The notes beneath the pieces were generated by a model. It ran no database searches and was not told where the DNA came from. It saw nothing but the letters and a program-made list of their open reading frames with translations. From contig NZ_JABBYG020000010.1 in the NCBI RefSeq assembly GCF_012935325.2, forward strand, positions 207,136 through 271,135: DNA of 64,000 nt, given 5' to 3'. Source of the stretch: Paenibacillus sp. PL91. GTDB taxonomy: Bacteria; Bacillota; Bacilli; Paenibacillales; Paenibacillaceae. The position numbers were made by a program, and so were the translations under genes. Below are positions 44,616-54,508 of this stretch, one piece after another (positions within the stretch are counted from its first letter, which is position 1; each line of letters opens with the position of its first letter).

Positions 44616-44833
44616 AGCGCATTCCGCGCCACCACATGCAAATCGAGGCACCGCTCTATCGCAGGGGCTGCGCACAGGCTAGTTGACCTGCGAGCCAGCC
44701 TCTTATTCCCCTGCAAGGACAAGCCAGCATCGAGGAGGATAAACCTAAACCACAAAGTATAAGAATGGCTCATAGTAAGCCCAGATAGGCTCCTTTAGAA
44801 TAAAAGTATCACACATGGGGAAGGGAAATCGAT
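44616..44833. other. Upstream region of the permease operon
   Basis: No gene and no further repeat unit is seen between the array and the first permease. No promoter could be assigned with confidence, although the binding-protein terminator upstream implies one should exist here. Confidence 0.4.
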
Positions 44834-45760
44834 ATGAAATCAAATGGAGTCATTCGGGAATTGCTTAGAAATCGCACGTTGCTGCTCATGTTCCTGCCCG
44901 TAGCGACGCTCCTTTTTCTCTTTAACTACTTGCCGCTCGCAGGGTTAGTCATTGCCTTCAAGGACTTTGACTTCGCCAAAGGTATCTTTGGGAGCGATTG
45001 GATGGACCCGCTGCTGAACAACTTCGAGTATTTGTTCTCGTCCTCCACCGCATACCGGGCTATTCGAAACACGATCCTGCTGAATGCGCTGTTCATTATA
45101 GTAGGGCTTTTGTTCGAGGTTGGCTTTGCCTTGCTACTTAATGAGATTAGGAACAAATATTTTAAGAGGGTTACGCAGTCGCTTACGTTTTTGCCTTTCT
45201 TTATCTCATGGATTGTCGTTGGCGTATTCGCATACAATCTGATGAATTTTGAGAGCGGTGCGATCAATCGAGTACTAGAGTCATTTGGCATGCAGCCGAT
45301 CGATTTTTATAGCGAGGCAGGCTTATGGCCGCTTATATTAACCATCGCGGTACGCTGGAAGGTTACGGGCTATGGAACGATCATTTATTTGGCGGCTCTC
45401 ACGTCTATTGATAATTCGTATTACGAAGCGGCTTCGATCGACGGCGCCACAAGGTGGCAGCAAATCCGGTTCATCAGCATACCGATGCTGAGGCCAACGA
45501 TCATCATTTTAACGCTGCTGGCGGTAGGAAGAATTATGAATGCGGATTTTGGGATGTTCTACGCGATGGTTGGAGATGCTTCACTTTTGTTTCCGACGAC
45601 AGACGTTATCGATACGTTCGTTTATCGCAGCCTGCGCAAATCGGGGGATATCGGCATGGCGTCCGCCGCGGGCTTCCTGCAATCGATCATTGCATTCGTG
45701 CTCATTATCGGCAGCAATTATGCAGCTCGCAAAATAGACAAGGATTCGGCGATTTTCTAA
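44834..45760 (+). CDS. ABC transporter permease, LplB/YteP type
   Basis: A 308-residue permease of the subfamily used for complex polysaccharide breakdown products (LplB, YteP). The signature LFLFNYLPLAGLVIAFKDF at the N-terminus and the EAA loop EAASIDGATRWQQIRFISIPM near residues 198-218 are visible, with about six transmembrane segments. It begins a three-gene importer set with an LplC-type permease and an LplA-type binding protein. The substrate is likely a larger oligosaccharide. No ATPase gene is present. Confidence 0.92.
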   Translation: MKSNGVIRELLRNRTLLLMFLPVATLLFLFNYLPLAGLVIAFKDFDFAKGIFGSDWMDPLLNNFEYLFSSSTAYRAIRNTILLNALFIIVGLLFEVGFALLLNEIRNKYFKRVTQSLTFLPFFISWIVVGVFAYNLMNFESGAINRVLESFGMQPIDFYSEAGLWPLILTIAVRWKVTGYGTIIYLAALTSIDNSYYEAASIDGATRWQQIRFISIPMLRPTIIILTLLAVGRIMNADFGMFYAMVGDASLLFPTTDVIDTFVYRSLRKSGDIGMASAAGFLQSIIAFVLIIGSNYAARKIDKDSAIF

Positions 45761-45794
45761 TCATGTCATTTTACATCAAGGGAGGATCATTCAT

Positions 45795-46679
45795 ATGCTT
45801 GCAAAAAAGTTCTCGATCTCACAGTTTATCATCATTGTAGCCATCTCCCTGTTCAGCTTGTCCTGCCTGTTTCCGTTCATTATGGTTATTTCGGGCTCGC
45901 TGAGCTCGGAGAAGGACATTATGGATTATGGATACACGCTATGGCCCAAAAGCATTACCTTTGACTCCTATCGCATCCTGTTTCTCGGCTCCAACCGCAT
46001 CATTGATGCTTATGGCGTCAGCCTGTTCGTTACAATCGCAGGTACGGTCCTTTCCCTGTTCGTAACAAGCATGGGCGCATACGTCATGGCGAGACGGTCG
46101 TTTAAATACCGGAATATTTTGTCTGTCTACGTTATTATTACGATGCTGTTCAATGGCGGACTCGTGCCTTGGTACATCATTTGCGTCAGATATTTGGACC
46201 TAAAGGACACACTTTGGGCGCTTATTTTACCGATGCTGGCTAATGCCTTCAATATGTTCCTCATCCGAAACTTTATGTTATCCATACCCGAGGACATGAA
46301 TGAATCGGCGAAAATGGACGGCGCAGGCGATTTCAAAATCTTTTACCGCCTCATTGCGCCGCTTTCGTTGCCCGTGCTTGCCACGGTAGGTTTGTTCGTA
46401 GCGTTAAGCTACTGGAATGACTGGTTTCTTGGCCTCATGTTCGTCGATAAACAGGAGCTTCAACCGCTCCAGCTGCTGCTGCGAACGCTCATATCCAATG
46501 TGGAATTTTTGAAGAGCTCCAGCAACGCGTCAGCCATGCAGCGCATATCGGCGCAGATTCCTTCGGAATCGATCAAGATGGCGCTGACCGTCGTTACGAT
46601 CGGCCCAATCATTTTCTTGTACCCATTCGTTCAACGATTTTTCGTAAAAGGTTTGATGGTTGGCGCCGTAAAAGGATGA
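45795..46679 (+). CDS. ABC transporter permease, LplC/YtcP type
   Basis: A 294-residue partner permease with the family features: N-terminal helix, YVMARRSFKYRN region, LIRNFMLSIPEDMNESAKMDGAGDF as the EAA-loop segment near 157-181, and C-terminal PFVQRFFVKGLMVGAVKG. A GGGAGGATC site precedes the ATG. It follows the LplB-type gene by 34 bases and precedes the LplA-type binding protein by 56 bases. Confidence 0.92.
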   Translation: MLAKKFSISQFIIIVAISLFSLSCLFPFIMVISGSLSSEKDIMDYGYTLWPKSITFDSYRILFLGSNRIIDAYGVSLFVTIAGTVLSLFVTSMGAYVMARRSFKYRNILSVYVIITMLFNGGLVPWYIICVRYLDLKDTLWALILPMLANAFNMFLIRNFMLSIPEDMNESAKMDGAGDFKIFYRLIAPLSLPVLATVGLFVALSYWNDWFLGLMFVDKQELQPLQLLLRTLISNVEFLKSSSNASAMQRISAQIPSESIKMALTVVTIGPIIFLYPFVQRFFVKGLMVGAVKG

Positions 46680-46735
46680 CTATGTCGGCTTCAGCCGTGT
46701 AGTATATAAATCACATGCTAAGGGGAGAGGTTCAG

Positions 46736-48283
46736 ATGAAAAAAAGAAAAACAAAACTGCCGCTGCTTATTGCCGCCATTATGCTGTATAGCGTTATTTT
46801 GGCAGCTTGCAGCTCAAACAACGGAAATGCCCCAAGCAATGGGACGACAAATGCGCCTTCCAATGCGCCCGGGGAGAAGCAGGAGGACGAGGTCACGCTC
46901 AAGTTTTATTTTGGCGGGGATAAGAAGGCGGCTACGGACGAGGTTTGGTCCAAGGTCAGCGAATACGTGAAGGCTAAAGGGCTTAACGTGAAGTTCGATA
47001 TCAACTTTATTCCGTTTGGCGATTTTAAAGAAAAAATGCTCGTTATGGCCGCTTCCGGCGATAACTGGGATATGAACTTCGACGGCGATTGGCTGTCGTA
47101 CAAGCAAATGGCCGCGAAGGGCTCCTATATGGCGCTGAACGATTTGCTGCCGGAGTACGCGCCGAATCTGCACAAGAAATACGAAGAGCAGGGAACGCTT
47201 GCAGCTGCAACGGTGAACGGCAACATTGTAGGGCTTCCTTGGACGATGAAAATGAACGAACGCAAGTTTACCGGCTGGCGCTCCGACCTTGTTGAGAAAG
47301 CTGGCCTTGATATCCCTGCGGGCTCCATCAAGACGATTGAGGATGTCGACAGATTGCTGCGCGAGCTCAAAAAAGCGTATCCAAACGAAAGAATTTCCCG
47401 TACGCCGCCCGTTTCGCTTATTATGATTCGCGATGAGTGGGTAGACCTTAACTTCCACGGTCTCGGCTTCTATTTGAGCGACGATAAAATTACGGTACAA
47501 GCGGTGGAGCAGCAGCCTTTCTATCTCGAAGCGGCAAAGCTCGCAAAGGTCTGGTATGACGATAATCTCATCAACAGAGACGCCATGATCGATAAATCGG
47601 ATGAAGCGGCTGAGTGGAGAAACGGCAAAAAGCTGTTTACTGTAACGTCGCATGAATGGGTAAGCGCAAACCCAGGCTTCTCCGATCCTTCGTTTAAGAT
47701 GGAATCTGCCGAGCTTTACCCGGATAAGCGTTTCGTTAACCGTACCGCTCTTGCCAACGTCGTTGCGATCAACCGCAACTCCAAAAACCCGGAGCGCGTC
47801 CTTCGTTTCCTCGACATGATGGAAACCGACAAAACGCTGTATGACCTTGTGCAATACGGAATCGAAGGGAAAACCTATGTATTGAACGGGGAAACGGCCG
47901 AATATCCGGAAGGCATGGAAACGACGACGAGCAACTACATGGAGTGGGGCGGCCAATGGGCATTCTGGAAGCCGCAATTCATGCGTCCGACGATGACATA
48001 CGGAAAAGACTTCTGGTTGAAGGAAGCTGAATTCGCAAGCAAGCCTAACAATGTAAACTCTCCGATTGACGGCTTGTTCATCGCGGAGGACAACATGAAA
48101 AACGAAATTGCTAAACGCGATACCGCAAGCGATGAGCTGAATAGACCGATTGAGTTTGGCGTCGTAAAAGATGTGGAGAAAGCGGTAGCGGACTATATCG
48201 CCACTCAAAAGAAAAACGGCCTTGATGTCATCATCGCTGAAACGCAAAGACAAATCGATGAATTCCTTGCAGCCAAAAAATAA
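46736..48283 (+). CDS. ABC transporter solute-binding lipoprotein, LplA type
   Basis: A 515-residue binding lipoprotein, longer than ordinary family-1 members, as is typical for the LplA group. ATG at 46736 follows AAGGGGAGAG; the upstream in-frame ATG at 46715 precedes that site and is not preferred. The lipobox LAAC gives lipidated Cys25, followed by an Asn/Ser/Pro-rich linker. It completes the importer with the two preceding permeases. A long opposite-strand frame through the gene looks like a shadow. A terminator follows, so the giant surface protein downstream is a separate unit. Confidence 0.92.
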   Translation: MKKRKTKLPLLIAAIMLYSVILAACSSNNGNAPSNGTTNAPSNAPGEKQEDEVTLKFYFGGDKKAATDEVWSKVSEYVKAKGLNVKFDINFIPFGDFKEKMLVMAASGDNWDMNFDGDWLSYKQMAAKGSYMALNDLLPEYAPNLHKKYEEQGTLAAATVNGNIVGLPWTMKMNERKFTGWRSDLVEKAGLDIPAGSIKTIEDVDRLLRELKKAYPNERISRTPPVSLIMIRDEWVDLNFHGLGFYLSDDKITVQAVEQQPFYLEAAKLAKVWYDDNLINRDAMIDKSDEAAEWRNGKKLFTVTSHEWVSANPGFSDPSFKMESAELYPDKRFVNRTALANVVAINRNSKNPERVLRFLDMMETDKTLYDLVQYGIEGKTYVLNGETAEYPEGMETTTSNYMEWGGQWAFWKPQFMRPTMTYGKDFWLKEAEFASKPNNVNSPIDGLFIAEDNMKNEIAKRDTASDELNRPIEFGVVKDVEKAVADYIATQKKNGLDVIIAETQRQIDEFLAAKK

Positions 48284-48297
48284 TACACACACCACTT

Positions 48298-48340
48298 GAG
48301 AAGCCGACCTGATGTTTAAATAAGGGAGGCTTCTCTTTTT
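48298..48340 (+). terminator. Intrinsic terminator after the LplA-type gene
   Basis: GAGAAGCC (48298-48305) pairs with GGCTTCTC (48328-48335), followed by five T residues. Confidence 0.85.
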
Positions 48341-48348
48341 AAATGCAA

Positions 48349-48362
48349 TGAAAGCGAATACA
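48349..48362 (+). promoter_or_regulatory. Candidate cre site before the giant surface protein gene
   Basis: TGAAAGCGAATACA matches the cre consensus except at position 10 (A for T). It lies about 85 bases before the start codon. Confidence 0.45.
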
Positions 48363-48434
48363 TTTCCTAAACTCGGTAAGCGGGCTTATTTTCAGCCTAA
48401 AAATAGCAACTAAAAAAGTACTGGAGGTATGATT

Positions 48435-51400
48435 GTGATCACGAACAGAATGTGGTTGAAGGCAAGGATAAGAACAGCGCAAATGCTCGTCCTGCTTCTA
48501 TTTATTTCGGCATTTGGCTTGACGCCTGCCTATGCGGCGGCGGCTTCAGAGAGTGTGGACATTACACTTGGAGCCGAGCCGATTGCAAATGGCATAACCG
48601 CGAGAGCAGGAGACAATCCGGATGGGCTCCATACCGGTACAGTCGCTGGCAGCACTTACTGGCAGACGGACAAAGCAAGCGGAACTTATTATTTTTATAT
48701 GAACGTGGATGACAGCTATTTAAATAATAATACCGATTATAACGTTGAAGTGACGGTCGATTATTTTGACGAGGGAAGCGGAAAGCTCGTGCTGCAGTAT
48801 GATGCCGCCACCGCTGCCTTCAAGGATGCCCCATTATTCGAATATGGCCATTCGCAGCAATGGAAGTCGTATACGTATTTGCTGAGCGATGCCAAATTCG
48901 GAAACAGCACAAATGGCGCCGATTTTCGGTTAGGCATTGAGGGCAATGGCGCGAGTGCGGAGGCAAACGCGGATTTGAAGCTGGCTAAGGTGACGGTCAA
49001 GAAGACGCCAAAAGTGGTGGGAAATGAGCAGGTTAGCATCGCGCTCGGCGAGACGCCTGTGCCGAGCGGAATAACGGCGAAGCCAGGGGATGGAAGTGCC
49101 GTCCATTTGCAAACCGGAACAGTCGCCGGCAAAAGCTATTGGAAAACGAACCAGTCCATTAGCAGCACCGATCATGGCGCTAATATTTTGTACTTTTATT
49201 TCGATGTAGACGATGATTATTTGTTCGATAACGCAGATCAGGATGTCTATGTCACTGTTGAATATTTCGATAGCGGCAGCGGCAGCATGAAGCTTCAATA
49301 TGATGCCCGGTCCGCGGAGTTCAAGGATGCTCCTGAGTTTAGCTATAGAAATACAAATACATGGAAGACGCATACGTTCAAGCTCGGCGACGCGAAATTT
49401 GCCAATCGGAACAACAATGGCGACTTCAGGCTGCATGTGACTGGTCCGGGAGCATTAGGCACTAATCCTGAGCTTCATGTCGCTTCGGTTACAGTGAAAA
49501 AGCTGCCGCAGCGCATCGTATCCTCGGAGACAAAAGTGTACGATACCGTTTATCCTACGACCGATGTTGTCATTGCGGATATGAGCGTCACGGATTTTGG
49601 CGCTGTGGGCGACGGCATAGCTGACGATACGCAGGCGTTCCAAGATGCGCTTGCTGCGGCGGGCAACAATGGCGGCGGAGTCGTCTTCGCGCCAGTCGGT
49701 ACCTACAAGCTAACGAGCCATCTCATCATACCGACAGGCGTGACGCTGCGAGGCGACTGGGCAAATCCCGAGACGGTGAACGGCGAGACAAAAGGGACGA
49801 TTCTTGCGGTTTATGCCGGCAAGGGCGATGAGAATGAAGCAAGCTTTATTCAGATGGCGCCTGTGAGCGGCGTGACGAATCTGTCCATCTGGTATCCAGA
49901 GCAATCGTTAAGCTCGCCGGTCGCATATCCTTGGACTCTGGAGCAGCTCTCAGGAGATAGTGCGACGATAAAGAATGTAACGCTAGTCAACGTTTATAAC
50001 GGAATTAAGATTGGTCCTGTGTGGAACGAGCTCCACTATGTAGACAATCTTTATGGAACGGTATTGAAAACAGGCATCTTCCTTGATTTCACGACTGACA
50101 TCGGCAGATTGGAGCAAATCCATTTGTCGCCGGCGTATTGGGCTGGCTCCGGTCTAGCCGGCGCGCCACAGCAATCGGCTTTATTCGATTACATGACGAC
50201 GCATGCCGAGGGAATCGTGATGGGCCGCTCGGACTGGGAGTACATGTCGGATATTCATATTTCCGGCTTTAAGACGGGAATGCGGATTACGACAAGAACG
50301 GGCAGCCTTGAAACGGCCAATGCCCAGCTTTATAAAATGATCATTGAAAATTGCAACGTGGCGCTGAAGATCGAAGGCGTCAATGATTTTGGCTTACTGA
50401 TTTCCGACAGCAGCTTTAAGGCGGATGTAGGCGCGGAGCCAAAAGCGGTCTATGCAACGCAGGGCTTCCGTTCGATTGTGCAATTTAATAAAGTAGCGAT
50501 TGGCGGCAATCCGCATCATGCCGTGGTCAATGAAGGAAGCGGCGTGCTCTCCTTCGAGAACAGCAGCTTCGATAACTGGAACGAGCAGGCCGGCGGTTAT
50601 GCGATCGCTGCGAGCAGCGGCTCGATTATTTTGGGACAATCGACCTTTGCCAAGGAAGATCATCATATTTTGCTCGAAAATAACGCTGCAAGCGTAAATG
50701 CCATCAATTCCGGCTATCAAGGCGTGCTTCAGATCGATGATCAAAGCAGCTCGGCGGAGCTGAACGTGCATCAGGATGCCAGATACGCGCTGGAGCAGCT
50801 TCCTGTCGTAACGGATGTGGACATGGTGACACTGCCTAAGCCAGCGACCAGTCAGTTGTTTAATGTAGCAGAAGCGCCTTATTCGGCAGATAACAACGGA
50901 CAGGTAGAGGCTTCCGCCATTATTCAGCAAGCGCTAAACGATGCGGCAGCAGCAGGAGGAGGCACCGTATATTTGCCAGCCGGCGCTTATCTTGTGGAGC
51001 AGGCGCTTACGATACCAAGCGGCGTCGAGCTGCGCGGCTCATGGGATGTTCCGCATCATACGATCGGCAACGGTACGGTCATTTTTACGAACTACGGCGA
51101 GAATGACCCGGACGGCACACCGTTCATTTCGCTTGAGGCGGATGCCGGCATTAGAGGCTTGTCGGTATATTACGACGAACAGAGCTGGAATGTCGTGAAG
51201 CCTTATGCATGGACGGTTCAAGGCAAGGGAAGCGGCGTTTATTTGATCGATACGACACTGATCAATCCATATAAGGGCGTTGACTTCGGAACGCATAACA
51301 CGAGCGGACATTACATCGATTACGTGGCGGGCTCACCGCTCATGGAAGGGATCTTCCTCGGCGGCGGCGCGGACGGCGGCTTTATGCGGAACGTGCAGTT

Positions 51401-54377
51401 CAATCCGCATTACTACGGCAGAAATAATTACCCGAATCACCCGGCTACAGGCGAGGACTTTGATAAGGTGTGGACCTATCAGAAGGAAAACCTGGATGCG
51501 TTCCGCATCGGCGACGTGAAAAACGAGACGATCTTCAATACGTTCGTTTACGGCTCCAAATACGGCATCCATTTTGAGGAGCAAAACGGCAAGGGGCCTG
51601 AAGCGGTCATTATCGGACATGGCACAGATGGCAGCAAAAAGGGAGCAGTGCTCGACAGCGCAGGCCCTGCCGGCTTATCGTTCATTAATACTGAGCTGGT
51701 GTCAATGAGCTCCTCGGATAAGGTGTATGTGCTCGTAAGCGAGCAGTTTGCATCGAAAGCAACGTTTTTTAATACTTCGATGTGGGGAGATACGACACGC
51801 TCCTTTGATATTTTCGGAGGCGACGTGCGCATTCAACAAGGCAACTTCACCAAAGTAGGCGAGCGCGGCATCAATGCGGTAGGCGGCAACATTACGCTGT
51901 ACAATTCCTACTTCCAGCAGCCGCGTACGAATCATATTTATGCAGGACCGGATATTGAAAAGCTGATCGTAACTAACAATCTATTCAATGGCGGCATGCA
52001 GCTCACGAACGAGGCAGTAACGAAGGTTTCGGGAACCAATTTGGTGCCTGTTTCACTTGAGCTTGCCAAAGGCAGCTTCGAGGAGGGCGAGCCGTCGGAT
52101 ACGCAGATGAAGCTGACGCTGACGAATGTAACGGAATCGGACCCGATAAACGGGAAAATGGAAGTCATGGAGCCTGAAGCCTATAAAAACCTTCTTGCTC
52201 CGATTCGCTTTGAGAATATCGGACTGGGCGAAAGCTTGGATATCCAGCTCCCGTTCCTTGCAAGCGATGCACTTAAGTACAAAGTGACGTTAGAAAACGG
52301 TTATACGTACATGACCTCGGTTAAGCTTGCGCAATCATTCGCTGCGCGCATCGATTCGGAATCCGGGATGAAGCCGTTTATTGAAATAGCGAGCGAAGGC
52401 CATTATTCCAGCGTTGGCGGGAGCTGGGGCGGTCCGAGCGATCTAAGCGCGATTTCAAATGTGCAATGGGATGATGAGCAGCTGTATGTAACCGTAAATG
52501 TACAAGATAATACGCATCACCAGACTTGGACGAACGGCGACATTTGGCAGGGCGACAGCCTACAGCTCGGCATCGATTTATCGAGAAAAGACGGCTCGGC
52601 CAGCGAGAACGTCAATGAGCTTGGCTTTGCTTTGAACAGCCAAGGATCGGTGTCCAAATGGAGGTGGCGAGCGCCGACTGGTGTCGCTGCAGGAGCGCTA
52701 AGCCATGTAACTGCAAATATTACCCGCGACGAGGACACAAAGCAAACGAAATATGAGCTTGCCATTCCATTCTCCGAGCTGCATGGAAGCCATCTCGCGT
52801 TTAATCCAGCGGATGTTATCGGACTCACGCTGCTTGTGAACGAGAACGATGGAGCGGGTCGCTCCGGCTTTATCGAGTATAACCAGGGCGTCGGTACAAG
52901 CAAGGATGCGACTCAATTTGGAGATTTGCATTTGCTAAGCACCGATTATGCTGATCTGCTTAAGCAGTCGGCTGAGACTGCAGTTACCGAGGCGGAACGG
53001 CATAAAGATGTGACGCGGATCGACGCAGCAGCGAATTTCGTAAGCCTGCTGCCTGCCGGTTCGGTGAAAACGGGCCTAGCGGCAAGATTGGCTAAGCTTA
53101 CTGAGCAGCCGAATCCGGGGCCAGATCCAGACCCGAATCCGAATCCTGGAAATTCGAATTCAGGAAACTCCAACACGCCGAGCGTTACGCTCAGAGCGGA
53201 TGGCTCCGTCCAACTGGACAGCGCTCCGGTGCTTGATGCCGCTACGAAAATAGCGAAGGCTTCAATCAATAAGGAGCTGTTGGATAAGGCGTTCGATCAA
53301 GCGAAAGCAGATCAAGACGGCGTGAAGAAAGCTTCGATCAAGCTAACCGCAGCAAACGGATCGAACGGCTATGCGGTTGAGCTCCCAACTAGCTATGTAA
53401 CACAGGCGAATGTGGATAAAACGATAGAGCTTGTTACGCCTGTCGGGACGATTACGCTTTCAAGCGATATGCTCGCTCCTGATTTGAAGAGCTTGGGCTC
53501 GACGATTATCTTCCACATTAGCCCGGCAGACAGAAGCGGCTGGAGCGAACAATTGAAGGAGCAGATCGGCAATCGACCGGCAGTAGATTTGTACGTTCAA
53601 TCGGAAGGACGCATCGTTTCATGGCAAAATAACGGGTCGCAGGTAACTGTAGCGCTTCCGTATACGCCGGCAGCAGGAGAAGCCGCAGATATTGAACGGT
53701 TAACGGTCTGGTATATCGACGCGAATGGGCAAGTGGTTCCTGTCACGAACGGTAAATTTAATGAAGCAAGCAGCCAAATGGTGTTCCGGACGACACATTT
53801 CAGTCAATATGCGGTAGCGCATGTGCAAAAATCATTCGGCGATTTGAACAGCGTTCCTTGGGCGAAACAGGCGATTGAAGTATTGGCCGCCAAAGGTGTC
53901 ATTCGCGGTACTTCGGATGCTGCGTTCCGTCCGGGCGCCTCAATTAAGCGTGCTGATTTTCTGAAGCTTCTCGTTGAGAGTCTTGGATTGCATGCTTCAT
54001 TAGACGGAAACTTTAGCGATGTACTTGTAGGCAGCTATTATTACGAGTCTGTCGGCATCGCCAAAGCGCTTGGCATTGCAACCGGAGCGGGCAGTAATCA
54101 GTTCCTCCCGGAATCGACGATTACAAGAGAAGAAGCAGCCGTATTGATTGATCGCGCACTTCGTTTGGTGAAAGCAGAGCTTAAAGCGGGAACTGATGCA
54201 GCGCTTGAAGGCTTTGCCGATCATGGACAAATTTCGGCTTATGCGCGCAATAGCTTGATTGCACTAGTAGAAGCAAAGCTCCTCCAAGGCGACAGCGGCA
54301 AGCTGAAGCCGCAGGGCAGCCTGACGCGTGCGGAAGCGGCAGTTCTCCTGTATCGCATCGATAACCAGCAGCCTTAA
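48435..54377 (+). CDS. Giant SLH-anchored surface protein with two pectate-lyase-3-type beta-helices and a CBM9-like module
   Basis: About 1980 residues from GTG at 48435 (GGAGG ends 7 bases upstream; the ATG at 48429 is too close). The order is signal peptide to about 38 (AYAAA). Two related ~150-residue beta-sandwich modules follow (about 45-190 and 197-355, both with TGTVAGxxYW, YFDxGSG and LQYDA). Next are a pectate_lyase_3-type right-handed beta-helix (about 380-780, VTDFGAVGDGIADDTQAF) and a second one (about 800-1280). A CBM9-like module follows (about 1300-1515). Next come an NPGPDPDPNPNPG linker and a ~200-residue beta-rich domain, then three SLH repeats (about 1800-1980). It should sit on the cell surface and bind or cut a polysaccharide. 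Catalytic residues cannot be assigned, so a lyase, epimerase or GH-like role is open. Confidence 0.85.
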   Translation: MITNRMWLKARIRTAQMLVLLLFISAFGLTPAYAAAASESVDITLGAEPIANGITARAGDNPDGLHTGTVAGSTYWQTDKASGTYYFYMNVDDSYLNNNTDYNVEVTVDYFDEGSGKLVLQYDAATAAFKDAPLFEYGHSQQWKSYTYLLSDAKFGNSTNGADFRLGIEGNGASAEANADLKLAKVTVKKTPKVVGNEQVSIALGETPVPSGITAKPGDGSAVHLQTGTVAGKSYWKTNQSISSTDHGANILYFYFDVDDDYLFDNADQDVYVTVEYFDSGSGSMKLQYDARSAEFKDAPEFSYRNTNTWKTHTFKLGDAKFANRNNNGDFRLHVTGPGALGTNPELHVASVTVKKLPQRIVSSETKVYDTVYPTTDVVIADMSVTDFGAVGDGIADDTQAFQDALAAAGNNGGGVVFAPVGTYKLTSHLIIPTGVTLRGDWANPETVNGETKGTILAVYAGKGDENEASFIQMAPVSGVTNLSIWYPEQSLSSPVAYPWTLEQLSGDSATIKNVTLVNVYNGIKIGPVWNELHYVDNLYGTVLKTGIFLDFTTDIGRLEQIHLSPAYWAGSGLAGAPQQSALFDYMTTHAEGIVMGRSDWEYMSDIHISGFKTGMRITTRTGSLETANAQLYKMIIENCNVALKIEGVNDFGLLISDSSFKADVGAEPKAVYATQGFRSIVQFNKVAIGGNPHHAVVNEGSGVLSFENSSFDNWNEQAGGYAIAASSGSIILGQSTFAKEDHHILLENNAASVNAINSGYQGVLQIDDQSSSAELNVHQDARYALEQLPVVTDVDMVTLPKPATSQLFNVAEAPYSADNNGQVEASAIIQQALNDAAAAGGGTVYLPAGAYLVEQALTIPSGVELRGSWDVPHHTIGNGTVIFTNYGENDPDGTPFISLEADAGIRGLSVYYDEQSWNVVKPYAWTVQGKGSGVYLIDTTLINPYKGVDFGTHNTSGHYIDYVAGSPLMEGIFLGGGADGGFMRNVQFNPHYYGRNNYPNHPATGEDFDKVWTYQKENLDAFRIGDVKNETIFNTFVYGSKYGIHFEEQNGKGPEAVIIGHGTDGSKKGAVLDSAGPAGLSFINTELVSMSSSDKVYVLVSEQFASKATFFNTSMWGDTTRSFDIFGGDVRIQQGNFTKVGERGINAVGGNITLYNSYFQQPRTNHIYAGPDIEKLIVTNNLFNGGMQLTNEAVTKVSGTNLVPVSLELAKGSFEEGEPSDTQMKLTLTNVTESDPINGKMEVMEPEAYKNLLAPIRFENIGLGESLDIQLPFLASDALKYKVTLENGYTYMTSVKLAQSFAARIDSESGMKPFIEIASEGHYSSVGGSWGGPSDLSAISNVQWDDEQLYVTVNVQDNTHHQTWTNGDIWQGDSLQLGIDLSRKDGSASENVNELGFALNSQGSVSKWRWRAPTGVAAGALSHVTANITRDEDTKQTKYELAIPFSELHGSHLAFNPADVIGLTLLVNENDGAGRSGFIEYNQGVGTSKDATQFGDLHLLSTDYADLLKQSAETAVTEAERHKDVTRIDAAANFVSLLPAGSVKTGLAARLAKLTEQPNPGPDPDPNPNPGNSNSGNSNTPSVTLRADGSVQLDSAPVLDAATKIAKASINKELLDKAFDQAKADQDGVKKASIKLTAANGSNGYAVELPTSYVTQANVDKTIELVTPVGTITLSSDMLAPDLKSLGSTIIFHISPADRSGWSEQLKEQIGNRPAVDLYVQSEGRIVSWQNNGSQVTVALPYTPAAGEAADIERLTVWYIDANGQVVPVTNGKFNEASSQMVFRTTHFSQYAVAHVQKSFGDLNSVPWAKQAIEVLAAKGVIRGTSDAAFRPGASIKRADFLKLLVESLGLHASLDGNFSDVLVGSYYYESVGIAKALGIATGAGSNQFLPESTITREEAAVLIDRALRLVKAELKAGTDAALEGFADHGQISAYARNSLIALVEAKLLQGDSGKLKPQGSLTRAEAAVLLYRIDNQQP

Positions 54378-54382
54378 ACCGC

Positions 54383-54416
54383 GAGCCTGGTCCCCCGGGA
54401 CCAGGCTCTTTTTTTT
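54383..54416 (+). terminator. Strong intrinsic terminator after the giant protein gene
   Basis: A perfect 12-bp stem pairs GAGCCTGGTCCC (54383-54394) with GGGACCAGGCTC (54397-54408), followed by about eight T residues. Confidence 0.92.
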
Positions 54417-54508
54417 GCAAACAAACAAGAAAGAGGGAGGTGGTAGGATGGACCAATGAAATGACATGCCTAATTTTCTCTATCATCCGATTAAATGAGG
54501 AGGCAGCT

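Noticed and set aside
46814..48295. Long minus-strand frame of 493 codons
   Set aside because: It lies fully opposite the LplA-type binding protein, shows no domain or ribosome binding site, and reads as a shadow of that gene.
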